A DNA stretch of 64,000 nt from Gordonia polyisoprenivorans (GCF_017654315.1 NZ_CP072203.1:248001-312000); one strand, 5' to 3'. Positions 16,101 to 25,321 are shown, numbered from the stretch's first letter. Made by a program: numbers and translations. The notes: a model not told the origin generated them from the sequence alone.

Positions 16101-17384
16101 GTGGCGCGCATACTGCTGTGCAGCACCCCATTGGCCGGCCATGTCGGCCCGATGACCGCCGTCGGGCACGGCATGGTCGAACGCGGCCACGAGGTGATCA
16201 TGGTGACCGGCTCGCGATTCGCAAATCACGTCACCGACGCCGGCCTCACGATGCACCCGCTGGCCGGAATCGCCGACTTCGACGAACGCGATCCGGACAG
16301 CTTCCTCCCGGACCGGGACCATCACCGAGGGCTCGCGTTGTCGCGTTATCAGGTCGAGAACACCTTTGTCCGTCCGCTGCTCGATCAAGCAGCCGCCGTC
16401 AACGAAGTCATCGACACCGGCGACATCGGCGCGGTGTTGTGCGACGGAACCTTCGCCGGAATCGTCCCGCTATTATCTCGGTCCCGCGATCAACGGCCGC
16501 CCGTGATGGGTCTCGGCACAATGCCGTTGGCACAGACCAGCCGTGACGTTGCCCCGTTCAACAGCGGACTTCGGCCGATGCCGGGCCTGGTGGGCACCAC
16601 TCGCAACCGGATCGCCCATCAGGTCGTACGTCGTGGAATGTTCGCCTCGACCCAACGCTACGCGGCCGGCCTCGTCGGCGCTGCCGGCGGCCGGCTCGAT
16701 CACTTCATCCTGGATCTGTCGAGTGCATTCGATCGGTTCTTCCAACTCGGACCGGCCGAATTCGAGTACACACGTTCTGATCTCGCAGAGAACACGGTGT
16801 TTGTCGGACCAGTCGGAGGCGCGGACCGACAAGTGACACAACCTCAATGGTGGCCGGAGCTTCTCGCCGACCAACGCCCGATCGTCCACGTCACCCAGGG
16901 CACTCTGGACAACCATGATTTCTCCCAGCTGATCGAACCCGCCATCGAGGGACTCGGAGACGCCGATGTTCAGGTGGTCGTCACCACCGGCGGCGCCGAT
17001 CCCGACGGCATCCGCCTGGCATCCAACACTCGGATCGCGCGATTCCTCGACTACGACGCACTGCTCCCCCGCACCGCGGTGATGGTCACGAACGGCGGCT
17101 ACGGCGGAGTGCTGCTCGCGTTGCGCCATGCGGTACCGGTGATCGTGGCACCCGGTGCAGAGGACAAACCCGAGGTGGCCGTCCGGGTACAGCACTTCGG
17201 CGTCGGAATCGATCTCAGGACGCGCCGACCGCAGGCGTCGTCGATTGCCGACGCGACGATCCGGGTCCTGGCCAATGACAGCGTCAAACGGTCGTGTCTT
17301 GCCATGGCAGAGGCAATCGCCACGTATGCCCCCCTCAGCACGATTGCGAACGCTCTGCACGATGAACTCGACCTGGCCAGATGA
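16101..17384 (+). CDS. glycosyltransferase, GT1/UGT (GT-B fold)
   Basis: This 427-residue protein begins MARILLCSTPLAGHVGPMTA, the acceptor-domain start of MGT/UGT-type glycosyltransferases. Near the C-terminus is the nucleotide-sugar pocket VMVTNGGYGGVLLALRHAVPVIVAPGAEDKPEVAVRV. It should transfer a sugar to a small hydrophobic acceptor (lipid, macrolide-like or xenobiotic). The start is GTG at 16101 with a strong AGGAGG 7-10 nt upstream. The gene sits alone, divergent from a TetR regulator, an arrangement often used for inducible detoxification, which here is inference. Confidence 0.88.
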   Translation: MARILLCSTPLAGHVGPMTAVGHGMVERGHEVIMVTGSRFANHVTDAGLTMHPLAGIADFDERDPDSFLPDRDHHRGLALSRYQVENTFVRPLLDQAAAVNEVIDTGDIGAVLCDGTFAGIVPLLSRSRDQRPPVMGLGTMPLAQTSRDVAPFNSGLRPMPGLVGTTRNRIAHQVVRRGMFASTQRYAAGLVGAAGGRLDHFILDLSSAFDRFFQLGPAEFEYTRSDLAENTVFVGPVGGADRQVTQPQWWPELLADQRPIVHVTQGTLDNHDFSQLIEPAIEGLGDADVQVVVTTGGADPDGIRLASNTRIARFLDYDALLPRTAVMVTNGGYGGVLLALRHAVPVIVAPGAEDKPEVAVRVQHFGVGIDLRTRRPQASSIADATIRVLANDSVKRSCLAMAEAIATYAPLSTIANALHDELDLAR

Positions 17385-17961
17385 CGCGCAGCCCGACGAG
17401 CACATCCAGCGGGAACCGCGAACAACAGACCACTCACAGTGTGGCCCTCGCCCTGACTTGAAAGATGTTGCCCAATAACCGTTCCTGAACTCTTGACCCT
17501 GATCGCACTGATGGCGTATGCCGGTTACCATCAGTAGCGACGGCATCGACTGGTTGACTCCGTGAGCCCTGGGTTTCACCACACTCGGCAACACGGGAGC
17601 ATCCAACCGGCAGATCAACAACACGGGAGCATCCAACCGGCAGATCAACACTGCTCGCATCGACCGTTACGGGCCGAACTCCAAGGCATCCCACGTTCTG
17701 CGATGATTCGCAACCACGACTGTCACTGCACCACAGTACAATCGGAGATCACATGCCCCTGGGTTTTGTCCTCGGTCTGGCACCCTGGTTTCTGTTCTCG
17801 GTACTGAGCCAACGACTCGGCGGCGAGTCGGTCGCCATCGCCGCACCGATCCCTGCGCAGACGCGTTCTGGTCGTGGTGCGGCGTCAACACCCGTTCCAT
17901 CGAGATTCGTTGGATCAGTGAATCCGGCCAGGATTCGACAAACACTTCTGCTCGATCGTCG
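17385..17961. other. gene-free region with a tandem duplication
   Basis: About 577 bp with no credible gene. Apart from the 30-bp tandem repeat at 17591-17650 I see no clear terminator or promoter. GC is lower than in the flanking housekeeping regions. Confidence 0.6.
17591..17650. repeat. perfect 30-bp tandem duplication (two copies)
   Basis: The 30-bp sequence starting ACACGGGAGCATCCAACCGG and ending CAGATCAACA occurs twice, head to tail, without mismatch (17591-17620 and 17621-17650). The copies are identical and directly adjacent, which suggests a recent slippage event. It lies in non-coding DNA. Confidence 0.95.
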
Positions 17962-18957
17962 TCAGAGTCCACGCGCAAGCTCTCGGTACACGAGTGCCAG
18001 ATCAGCGGACCAGTAGGGCCAGGCATGGGTTCCGACGTCCCGGAAGTGCTCGGTGGGGGTGAGTCCCACAGCCCGCATTCGCGCCGCAAAGTCTCGGCTG
18101 CACGCGTTCACGCCTGCTTCGAGCACGGCTCCGGTCGCGACCTTCTCGAGTCGATTGCGGCCCGGGTCGAGTCGCGTCTTCCTGTCCAGGGGACTCGGGA
18201 CACCGGATCCCGCAGTGATGACGACCTGCTTGCCGCGCAGCGAGTCAAGGCGTCGGCCGGGATCATGATCAGACCACCCCGGTGCGCCCCAGTCACCCCA
18301 CATATTCGTGGCGTTGCCACCGTCGCGGGCGAGGACAGCGCGAATCTGGCTCTCGTTGTCGATACCTGTGGTAGGCGGACAACCGCTGATCGACCCCACA
18401 CCCGTGTACGTCCTCGGGCGTCGAGTCGCCAGTGTGAACGCGGCCTGACCACCCATGGACACGCCGGCAATCGCGTTACGGCCGTTGCCTCGATAGAGGC
18501 GGTCGATGAGTGGAGGCAACTCGACAGCCAGAAACCTCTCCCACCGCGGACGGCCGAACACCGGATCCGATCGCTGCCAATCGGTGTAGAACGCACCCTG
18601 CCCGGCGGGCAGCACCACATTGACAAACTTGTCGGCGAAGAATCGGTCGGCGCCGGCCTCGTTGATCCAGTCGCTGACCTCACCCTTACGGCCTCCCCCG
18701 TCGAGGAGGTACACGGTGCCACGCGACCGACTGCCCTGCGGGTGCAAGACGCTGATCGGCACCGTACGACCCATCGCCGGCGAGGAGATCAGCAAGTCAT
18801 CACGCTGCAGCCCGATCGCGCGGTGTTCCACCACCGTAGCGACCATCGGTGCAGCCGAAACCGCACCCGGTGTCGAGGCCACACCGATGCCCACGGCCAC
18901 GAATACGCACACCCATAGGCACAGGCCCGAAGCCGACGCACTGACACGACAGTTCAT
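17962..18957 (-). CDS. secreted mycolyltransferase, antigen 85 family (second copy)
   Basis: This 331-residue protein is a paralogue of the product of 2917-3918. It has a signal peptide (ending near VSAAP, residue 37), VYLLDGGGRKGEVSDW, FYTDWQRSDPVFGRPRWERF, the nucleophile elbow GVSMGG (S167), SGCPPTTG, and the C-terminal HAWPYW with the catalytic His. It should move mycolates between trehalose and cell-wall acceptors in the outer envelope. Its start overlaps the stop of the SnoaL-like gene by 4 nt (ATGA), so translation is coupled. Pairing a mycolyltransferase with a SnoaL-fold protein is unusual. Confidence 0.9.
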   Translation of the reverse strand: MNCRVSASASGLCLWVCVFVAVGIGVASTPGAVSAAPMVATVVEHRAIGLQRDDLLISSPAMGRTVPISVLHPQGSRSRGTVYLLDGGGRKGEVSDWINEAGADRFFADKFVNVVLPAGQGAFYTDWQRSDPVFGRPRWERFLAVELPPLIDRLYRGNGRNAIAGVSMGGQAAFTLATRRPRTYTGVGSISGCPPTTGIDNESQIRAVLARDGGNATNMWGDWGAPGWSDHDPGRRLDSLRGKQVVITAGSGVPSPLDRKTRLDPGRNRLEKVATGAVLEAGVNACSRDFAARMRAVGLTPTEHFRDVGTHAWPYWSADLALVYRELARGL

Positions 18958-19364
18958 CCGGCGAGAAGACCGAGTTGGTCGAGAAGATCGAGCTGGTCGA
19001 AGTAGAGGTGTTCCGAGATCAGCTCGGCATCGTGGACGCGGTACGTGGCACTCCAGCGAAACGACACGGACTTCCCGGTCGCCGGTACCGGACCCGATGG
19101 ACTGTTCAGAATCCCGTCGTGCACACCGTCGAACACGCCCTCGACAGAGGCATCAGCGCCATCGACGATCGCCGAGTGGACGGTCAGCCGACCGTCGGAG
19201 AAGGCCGCTTGAAATACGGACAGGAACTCCAGCACGCCATCGCGCCCGTTGAATGTTCCTCCCGGACCGATCAACTCGGCATTTTCAGACCACGGCTCAT
19301 CGTCCGGAGTGCGGGCGTTGAACGACTCAATGTGCCGGTCGATCACTGCTCGGGTCTCGGTCAT
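18954..19364 (-). CDS. SnoaL-like / NTF2-fold protein
   Basis: This 136-residue small alpha+beta barrel protein reads TRAVIDRHIESFNARTPDD, then AELIGPGGTFNGRDGVLEF, the layout of SnoaL-like polyketide-cyclase/NTF2 proteins that either bind a ligand or act on a ring compound. SVSFRWSATYRVHDAELIS is the typical late strand pair. The catalytic role is not predictable. It is the first gene of a two-gene unit with the mycolyltransferase, with stop and start overlapping. Confidence 0.8.
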   Translation of the reverse strand: MTETRAVIDRHIESFNARTPDDEPWSENAELIGPGGTFNGRDGVLEFLSVFQAAFSDGRLTVHSAIVDGADASVEGVFDGVHDGILNSPSGPVPATGKSVSFRWSATYRVHDAELISEHLYFDQLDLLDQLGLLAG

Positions 19365-19849
19365 CGCCGTCCTCCTCTACTTTGAATACGGTCAGACTAC
19401 ACCGAAATGGAATAGGCGGGACACCCCCGAGGTATCAGGTATTCACCGACGAGCAGTGAGTCGGGATCGAACCGTTGCTGCCGTCGAATGGCGCGAAAAT
19501 ACGCTCGTCCATGCGGCAAGCATCGGCCAGTGGTGGAGGTAGTGCTTATCGGGCCGCACTACACCGCCGACCTGTCTGCGGCGTCGAGGAGCGCACTGGT
19601 CACCGACGCCTGAACTCGTTGGCACCTCCACATGGTTGCCAGATCGATGTCGGTGCTGACGTGGTCATCGCCGATGAACAGGTTCGCGATCGAGGTTCCG
19701 GCGAGTACCGGCTTGACTCTTTCGGCAAGCGATGTGGACCCCCATCAGGATCCCCGGTGGGACGTTTCGGCGAAAACGTATCGACGCCCCTCGTCGAGGC
19801 CTGCTGTCACACTGGACTGCATGGCCCCCCTGTCTGCGAACCCCACCCC
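19365..19849. other. 485-bp region without a recognised gene
   Basis: No reading frame here has both a start and family similarity. A minus-strand open stretch near 19575-19740 (ANLFIGDDHVSTDIDLATMW) has no start codon and is not recognisable. The flavoprotein gene downstream can be read back into this region, but that part lacks similarity and appears non-coding. I see no repeats or terminator. Confidence 0.5.
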
Positions 19850-21586
19850 GTGACCGAACCGATGCCCGGCACGGCTGCCGGCCCCGAAACACCCACGCCG
19901 ACCATCCTTCTGGTGTCCGGCAACCACGCCGATGCCCTGTCCGACGAGTTCGGCCGGTACCGACGCGATTACCACGTACGCTGCGTGTCCTCGTCGATCG
20001 AGGCCATCACCACCCTCGGGCAACTGTCCTCGCAGGGTGAGCCCATCGCGCTCATCGTCGCCGAATCCGAACTACCGGACATGCCAATCCTCGAGGCACT
20101 CGGCACCTTCCGCAGCATCGTCCCCACCGCCCGACGGGTCGTCGTCATCCACTGGGACCGCTTCGCCGCGACGTCGGAGACACTGCGGATTCCGCTGCGC
20201 AAGGGCAAGTTCGACACATTCCTACTCATGCCGCGCGGAGCCCGGGACGAGGAGTTCCACTACGCGATCACCGAGATGCTCTCGGATTGGGGCGCCACGA
20301 TCGCCGCGCCCGTCGTCGAATCGATTCGCATCATCGCCGACACGGAAAGCCCACTGACACTGGAGATCCGCGACCTCCTCGACCGCATGGGCATGCCGCA
20401 CCGCACCCACACGCCCGACAGCCCCGCCGGACGCGAGGCGCAGGCGGCCTTCGACCACAGCGCAATCGACGGCACCGACGGCCCGAGGTTCCCCCTGGTC
20501 CAGTCGATGGTCAGCAAGTCCCACCGCACGGTGATCGCGCCGCGCTCGGCGCGCGACGTGTCGGTGATGATGTACGGGCGCCCGTCGGATGTGGCCGAGG
20601 ACTCCGTGGTGGATCTCGCGATCGCCGGAGCCGGCCCGGCCGGCCTGGCCGCCGCGGTCTACGCCGCCAGCGAGGGGTTGTCGACGGTGGTCATCGAGTC
20701 CTCGGCGATCGGCGGCCAGGCCGGCACGAGTTCGATGATCCGCAACTACCTCGGCTTCCCGCGCGGCATCTCCGGCATGCGGCTGGCCCAGCGCGCCCGC
20801 ACCCAGGCGGTGCGCTTCGGCGCGCGGTTCTATTCGGGTTGGGCCGTCGAACGACTCGAAGTCGGCGTCGAGAACCGGCCGCATTGCCTGATCACCGACG
20901 GTGGCGACGTGCGCGCACACGCGGTACTCATCGCCAGCGGGGTCGCCTACCGCCGGCTCGGCGTCGACTCCCTCGAGGCACTCGTCGGGCTCGGGGTGTT
21001 CTACGGGGCGGCGATGTCAGCGGCACGCGAGATGGAGGGCCGCGACGTCATCGTCGTCGGCGGCGGCAACTCCGCCGGGCAGGCCGCGATCCACCTCGCC
21101 CGATTTGCGCGATCGGTGACGATTGTCGTCCGGCGCGCCGACCTCACCTCGACGATGTCGCAGTACCTGATCGGCGAGATCGCCTATCACCCGCGGATCA
21201 GCGTCTGCGGCGGGTGCGAGGTCGTCGACGGCGGTGGATCGCCGACGCTGGATCGGATCACGCTGCGCCACCGCAGCACCGGCACGCTCGAGGAGCGGGC
21301 CGTCGGCGGTCTGTTCCTGCTCATCGGCGCGGAGCCGCACTGCGAATGGATCCCCGACGACATCGCCCGTGACGCACGCGGTTTCGTTCTCACCGGGCGT
21401 GATGTTCCCAAGGATCGCTGGGGTGACGGGCTACCGCCGGCGAACCTGGCGACCAGCGCACCGGGCGTGTTCGCGGCCGGCGACATCCGTTCGGGGTCGA
21501 TGAAGCGGGTCGCATCGGCGTCCGGGGAGGGTGCCGGTGTGGTCCCGCTGGTGCACCAGTGGGTGGAGGCCAGAGCGCTCGGCTGA
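19850..21586 (+). CDS. pseudo-receiver fused to thioredoxin-reductase-like flavoprotein
   Basis: This 578-residue two-domain protein starts with a receiver-like domain (residues 18-150). The acidic pair is missing (TILLVSGNHADAL), and the phosphoacceptor position reads IVAESELPDM with Glu (E72) for Asp. From about 250, a thioredoxin reductase fold follows: DLAIAGAGPAGLAAAVYAAS for FAD, GGQAGTSSMIRNYLGFP, VIVVGGGNSAGQAA for NAD(P)H, and a C-terminal FAAGDIRSG. The redox CxxC is replaced by FYGAAMSAA, so it cannot reduce thioredoxin in the usual way. Fused response-regulator/TrxR proteins are known in actinobacteria and their function is unclear. GTG at 19850 is the likely start; ATG at 19862 is possible. 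Confidence 0.85.
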   Translation: MTEPMPGTAAGPETPTPTILLVSGNHADALSDEFGRYRRDYHVRCVSSSIEAITTLGQLSSQGEPIALIVAESELPDMPILEALGTFRSIVPTARRVVVIHWDRFAATSETLRIPLRKGKFDTFLLMPRGARDEEFHYAITEMLSDWGATIAAPVVESIRIIADTESPLTLEIRDLLDRMGMPHRTHTPDSPAGREAQAAFDHSAIDGTDGPRFPLVQSMVSKSHRTVIAPRSARDVSVMMYGRPSDVAEDSVVDLAIAGAGPAGLAAAVYAASEGLSTVVIESSAIGGQAGTSSMIRNYLGFPRGISGMRLAQRARTQAVRFGARFYSGWAVERLEVGVENRPHCLITDGGDVRAHAVLIASGVAYRRLGVDSLEALVGLGVFYGAAMSAAREMEGRDVIVVGGGNSAGQAAIHLARFARSVTIVVRRADLTSTMSQYLIGEIAYHPRISVCGGCEVVDGGGSPTLDRITLRHRSTGTLEERAVGGLFLLIGAEPHCEWIPDDIARDARGFVLTGRDVPKDRWGDGLPPANLATSAPGVFAAGDIRSGSMKRVASASGEGAGVVPLVHQWVEARALG

Positions 21587-21593
21587 CAGCGGC

Positions 21594-22652
21594 TCAGTCA
21601 TCGAGCGCGGCATGGAACTCCGCGACCCGCGGCCACGTCTGGCTCGTGGCCGCCTCACCGGCGATCAGGCCGAGATGGCTGGTCTCGACGGTCGTGAACT
21701 GCACCTGCGGGGAGTCGGTGAACAACTCCACCCCGTGATGTGCGGCCTGCCAGCTGGCGATGGCGTCGCGGTGACTGCCGAACAGCGCGATCGGCAATCC
21801 GATCGAGGTGAGATCCACGCGGCGGCCGCCGAAATCGACCACACCCGACGCGAGTTCGCCGCGGTAGACGAAGTTCTCCCACATCTGTTCCGACACCTTG
21901 CCCGCATATCCGGGCATCGAATTCTGGAAGCGATCAATGACCTGCATGCGTGCCAGCGCCTCGGTGTCGTGGGCGTTGCGCATGATGTAGCCGGGTTTCT
22001 TCAGTTCCCGCTGCCACGCGGTCCCGCGGTAGGCGATGCGCACCAGCGGGGCGGGGATACCACCGAATGCCCGCAGTGCCGCGGTGACGGCCTTGCCGCC
22101 GGTCGGCTTCATCACCTTCTTGACCAGCGGATACGGAGGCACCGCGTCGTAATCCAGGGGTGTGCCGATGGCGGCGATCGAGCGGATCGGCAGGTCCGGA
22201 TGCGCGGCGGCCATCAACAAGCTGATCGTGCCGCCGATACTCCACGCCACCAGATCCACCTGCTCGGCGCCCGGGTGGTCGTCGAGCACCCGGCCGATGG
22301 CCTGCGGCACGATGTCGTCGAAGTAGTCCTCGAACCCCATGTCCCGCTCGGCGCGACCGACCTCACCGAAGTCCACCACATACGGCACCCGACCGATCTC
22401 GAGGAACTGTTCGACCACCGACTGCCCGGGCCCGAGGTCGTAGCATCGCGCCGACACCGCGAGCGGCGGTACGAGCAACACCGGCGGGCGCCCGGTGGCG
22501 CGGGCCGCGGCGACCTGCTCGTCGGTACCGTATCGTCGCAGCTCACGGTGTGTGTCCGGAGACAGGACGGTGTGCGGGGTTTCGATGTCCGGGGCCATCT
22601 GATGTCCACCGGCCAGACGCAGCACCAGCAAAGCGCCATCGAGTGTCGACAT
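21594..22652 (-). CDS. alpha/beta hydrolase, PhaC (polyhydroxyalkanoate synthase)-like
   Basis: This 352-residue protein aligns in outline with class I/III PHA synthases: PPVLLVPPLAVSARCYDL, YVVDFGEVGRAERDMGFEDY, and a nucleophile elbow AWSIGGTIS. The nucleophile is Ser (S138), whereas true synthases use Cys (GxCxG). The later Asp/His pair fits ALFGSHRD and TSHLGLIAG. It is thus more likely an esterase or an acyltransferase than a polymerase. ATG at 22652 gives MSTLDGALLVL; a TTG three codons upstream is the alternative. It is convergent with the flavoprotein gene, with 7 bp between the stops. Confidence 0.8.
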   Translation of the reverse strand: MSTLDGALLVLRLAGGHQMAPDIETPHTVLSPDTHRELRRYGTDEQVAAARATGRPPVLLVPPLAVSARCYDLGPGQSVVEQFLEIGRVPYVVDFGEVGRAERDMGFEDYFDDIVPQAIGRVLDDHPGAEQVDLVAWSIGGTISLLMAAAHPDLPIRSIAAIGTPLDYDAVPPYPLVKKVMKPTGGKAVTAALRAFGGIPAPLVRIAYRGTAWQRELKKPGYIMRNAHDTEALARMQVIDRFQNSMPGYAGKVSEQMWENFVYRGELASGVVDFGGRRVDLTSIGLPIALFGSHRDAIASWQAAHHGVELFTDSPQVQFTTVETSHLGLIAGEAATSQTWPRVAEFHAALDD

Positions 22653-22687
22653 GCGCCGCAATCTACGCGACCGGCGGCCGGCGATCT

Positions 22688-23398
22688 CTACGAGGCATGC
22701 TCGCGGGAGTCGGCCGCGGAATCGGCGTCCTCGTCCCAGAAGCCGACGGCCTCGAGGCTGCGGATCAGTCGGTCGCGGGCATCGGCGAATCGCGCATGGA
22801 TCTCCTCGCGGATCGCCTGCTCGTCACCGTCGCGCAGATACCCGATGAGACGACGATGACTGGCCACCGCCTGCTTGCCCCACTCGGAGTCCTGGGCGTA
22901 CAGCTCATCGGGCGAATACTTGTTGGCGGAGAACAGGAACCACGCCAACTTCTTGCTGTGCGCCATCAGGTTCACCCGACGGTGAAAGGCGAACTCGCGA
23001 TCCAGGACCCGGTCGGCGTTGCCCGCGTTGACCGCCCTCTCCAGCTCATCGACGACCTCGGCGAGTTCGGTGAGACTTCTCGTGAGGTCCGGGTCGGCGA
23101 TGGCGTGGGTCGCCAGCCGCGCCGACAACTCGGCCTGCATCCAGAAGATGTCGACGATGTCGCCGCGTCCCAGACTCTCCACGATGAAGCCGCGATGCGG
23201 TGACGAGCGGACCAGTCCCTCCCCGCGCAGCGTCACCAGCGCCTCACGTACCGGCGTGACGCTGCAACCGAGCGCGGATGCGGTCTCATCGAGCCGGATG
23301 AACTCCCCCGGCCGGATCTCCCCGGTCATGATCCGGGTCCGCAGATGGTCGGCCACCTCGTCGGTGAGCTGTCGACGACCCAGCCGCACAGCAGCCAT
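22688..23398 (-). CDS. GntR family regulator, FadR subfamily (candidate mce regulator)
   Basis: This 236-residue regulator has an N-terminal winged helix (LTDEVADHLRTRIMTGEIRP, then LGCSVTPVREALVTLRGEGL) and an all-helical FCD ligand domain with the metal-binding Asp/His pattern (DREFAFHRRVN...HRRLIGYLRDGD). ATG at 23398 has AGGAGG 7 nt upstream. It lies 190 bp beyond the end of the mce operon on the same strand. In mycobacteria a FadR-type protein (Mce1R) represses mce1, so a similar role is a reasonable inference. Confidence 0.88.
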   Translation of the reverse strand: MAAVRLGRRQLTDEVADHLRTRIMTGEIRPGEFIRLDETASALGCSVTPVREALVTLRGEGLVRSSPHRGFIVESLGRGDIVDIFWMQAELSARLATHAIADPDLTRSLTELAEVVDELERAVNAGNADRVLDREFAFHRRVNLMAHSKKLAWFLFSANKYSPDELYAQDSEWGKQAVASHRRLIGYLRDGDEQAIREEIHARFADARDRLIRSLEAVGFWDEDADSAADSREHAS

Positions 23399-23588
23399 CG
23401 CCTGTCCTCCTGTCCTCATCCCCGTCCCGACGACTCGATGACCGAGGCCGGACGGGCGCGGTGGCGGCGCTCGTTCGGCCGTCGCAGGGCCGCGGGGGGT
23501 ATTCGATCAGTCAACCGTACGGCGCGCACGCCCGCCAGCGGATGGATCGGGCGATTGTCACGTAGACGTGGACGGTGACCGGACACAC

Positions 23589-24503
23589 TCACACCATCGG
23601 CCTGTCGTGCTTCATCCGGCTGCGCAGATCCCGCATCAGCATGCGGCTGCCACCGAATCTGATCGACTTCGGCAGGAACTTGTTGACCACGGAGACGAAC
23701 GTGAACAGGTGCTCGAAGCGTCTGCGGTCGTCGTCGGTCCATTCCAGGCCGAGCTGATCGCGGTAGATCGGCGGCAGCGAGCCGATCGTCAGAAAGCGCA
23801 GCAGATTCACGAACGGCAGCCGGATCAGCGGGTTGATCATCCGCAGATCGACGAGGTCGTTGAGGAACTCGCATGTCGTGTCGTCGATCACGATGCGTTG
23901 GCACGCCACGTTCCAGTAGTGGTCGAACTCTGTGCGGGTGGCCGGCCACATGTCCTCCGGCACCTGCAGGGTGGTGCCGAGTGTCTTGCCCGATTGGTAG
24001 AACTCGTCGGCTTCGTCCTCGCTCATCACCCCGTGCAGCAGGATGTGCATGTCCTCGATGCCGACGAACAGACAGGCCGCCACCCACATCTGCAGTTCCC
24101 GGTTGAAGGCGTTGTATTTCACCGGGCTCTGGTCGTCGGAGCGGACGTGACGATGCGCGGAGTTGACGGCCTCCCGGAAAGCCGCCTTCTCCTCCTCGGT
24201 GCCGAGGATCGCGACGGCGAGATACTGGCCGGTGGTGCGGGCCCGTTTCCACGGGTGGTGCATCAGTGAGCCCGATTCGACCTTGCTCTCCATGACGCCG
24301 TAGGCGACCTCGGGCCAGCCGAGCTGCATGACGACGTTGGCCGCGCCGCCGGCGAAGGACCAGAAGTCGATGGCCTCCTGGATGCGGGCGGGTTTACGCA
24401 GGCTCGTGGCGCGACGTTTGCGGGTGGTGATCTTGATACGTGTTCTGGCGGTGGTGAGTTCAGGCGCCGTGTGGTCGAGATCAGGGAGATAGCTGGCCGC
24501 CAT
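23589..24503 (-). CDS. MpaB/DUF2236 family protein (putative oxygenase)
   Basis: This 304-residue soluble protein belongs to the DUF2236 (MpaB, rubber-oxygenase Lcp catalytic) family. It has EAIDFWSFAGGAANVVMQLG, VNSAHRHVRSDDQSPVKYNA, NRELQMWVAACLFVGIEDMH and a basic C-terminus. The conserved His in AHRHVR could ligate heme, as in Lcp. Unlike secreted Lcp there is no signal peptide and it is shorter. It follows the Mce-associated gene by 47 bp, so it is the last gene of the mce operon. Oxidation of an imported lipid is a plausible but unproven role. Confidence 0.82.
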   Translation of the reverse strand: MAASYLPDLDHTAPELTTARTRIKITTRKRRATSLRKPARIQEAIDFWSFAGGAANVVMQLGWPEVAYGVMESKVESGSLMHHPWKRARTTGQYLAVAILGTEEEKAAFREAVNSAHRHVRSDDQSPVKYNAFNRELQMWVAACLFVGIEDMHILLHGVMSEDEADEFYQSGKTLGTTLQVPEDMWPATRTEFDHYWNVACQRIVIDDTTCEFLNDLVDLRMINPLIRLPFVNLLRFLTIGSLPPIYRDQLGLEWTDDDRRRFEHLFTFVSVVNKFLPKSIRFGGSRMLMRDLRSRMKHDRPMV

Positions 24504-24550
24504 GACGGCCCCTTTCGTCGGTGGGAGGTACTCGGGTGGGTGGCGTGACC

Positions 24551-25321
24551 TCAGATGGTCTCGACGTTGTCGACGAGCCAGTGGTCGCCGGATCGTTTGA
24601 GGGTGACCAGCATTCGGTACGGCTGGTTCTTTCCGTCGGGGGCGACGACGTTGGTGGCCTTCTGGTTCACGAAGAGCAGGACCGTCGCCGTGCCGGCATC
24701 GATGTTCTCCACCGCGGCGTGGGGGACCTCGGCGGTCGCCTCCCCCTTGCCGTCGGTGACGATCTGGGTCAATGCCGACACCATCTCGCTGTACTTGGCC
24801 GCGAAGTTCTCCGTCGACATCGACGCGATCGCATCACGGTTCTTGTTGAGGTCCCGATAGTCGAAGCTGGAGAGTTTGATCGCGTAATCACGTGCGGTGT
24901 CGGTGGCCTGTGTGCGCATCTGCGCGGTCACCGCACCGTCGGAGTCGTTGCCCGAGAACGCCTCGTACCCGAAGTATCCGGCGAGGGCGATCGCCGCGAC
25001 GAGTAGTACCGCAAGCACGCCGGTGATCCACGGCAGCACCCGACGCCGCTCCGAGGCCGGTGTGCGCCCCGCCGCAGGTGCGCTCGCCGAGTCCTGTTGT
25101 GGATCATCGGGTTCGGTGTCCTTGGTTTCTGTGTCCGCGGGTTGGGCGGCCGACTGGGCCACCGTCGTGACCGCCGCTGCCTTGGTGCGCTTCTTGCCGA
25201 GCGGACTGTTCTTGGGCACCGACACCGCCGCCTTCGCTGTCGGCTCGGTCTCGGTGACCGAATCCGGTTGTGACGAATCCTGTTGTGCCGTCTTCTCACT
25301 CGCGGTGATGTCAGTTGCCAT
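24551..25321 (-). CDS. Mce-associated membrane protein
   Basis: This 256-residue protein has a long acidic, Pro/Ala/Thr-rich cytoplasmic N-terminus (1-95), one membrane helix (VLPWITGVLAVLLVAAIALA), and an exported domain of about 130 residues. The exported domain carries ATDTARDYAIKLSSFDYRDL and VENIDAGTATVLLFVNQKAT, as in Mam proteins encoded after mceF in mycobacteria. Mam proteins are thought to stabilise Mce complexes. Its start overlaps mceF by 11 nt, showing tight operon coupling. Confidence 0.88.
   Translation of the reverse strand: MATDITASEKTAQQDSSQPDSVTETEPTAKAAVSVPKNSPLGKKRTKAAAVTTVAQSAAQPADTETKDTEPDDPQQDSASAPAAGRTPASERRRVLPWITGVLAVLLVAAIALAGYFGYEAFSGNDSDGAVTAQMRTQATDTARDYAIKLSSFDYRDLNKNRDAIASMSTENFAAKYSEMVSALTQIVTDGKGEATAEVPHAAVENIDAGTATVLLFVNQKATNVVAPDGKNQPYRMLVTLKRSGDHWLVDNVETI

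Noticed and set aside
19575..19740. Minus-strand gene fragment (ANLFIGDDHVSTDIDLATMW)
   Set aside because: No start codon, short, and no recognisable family. It could be chance.
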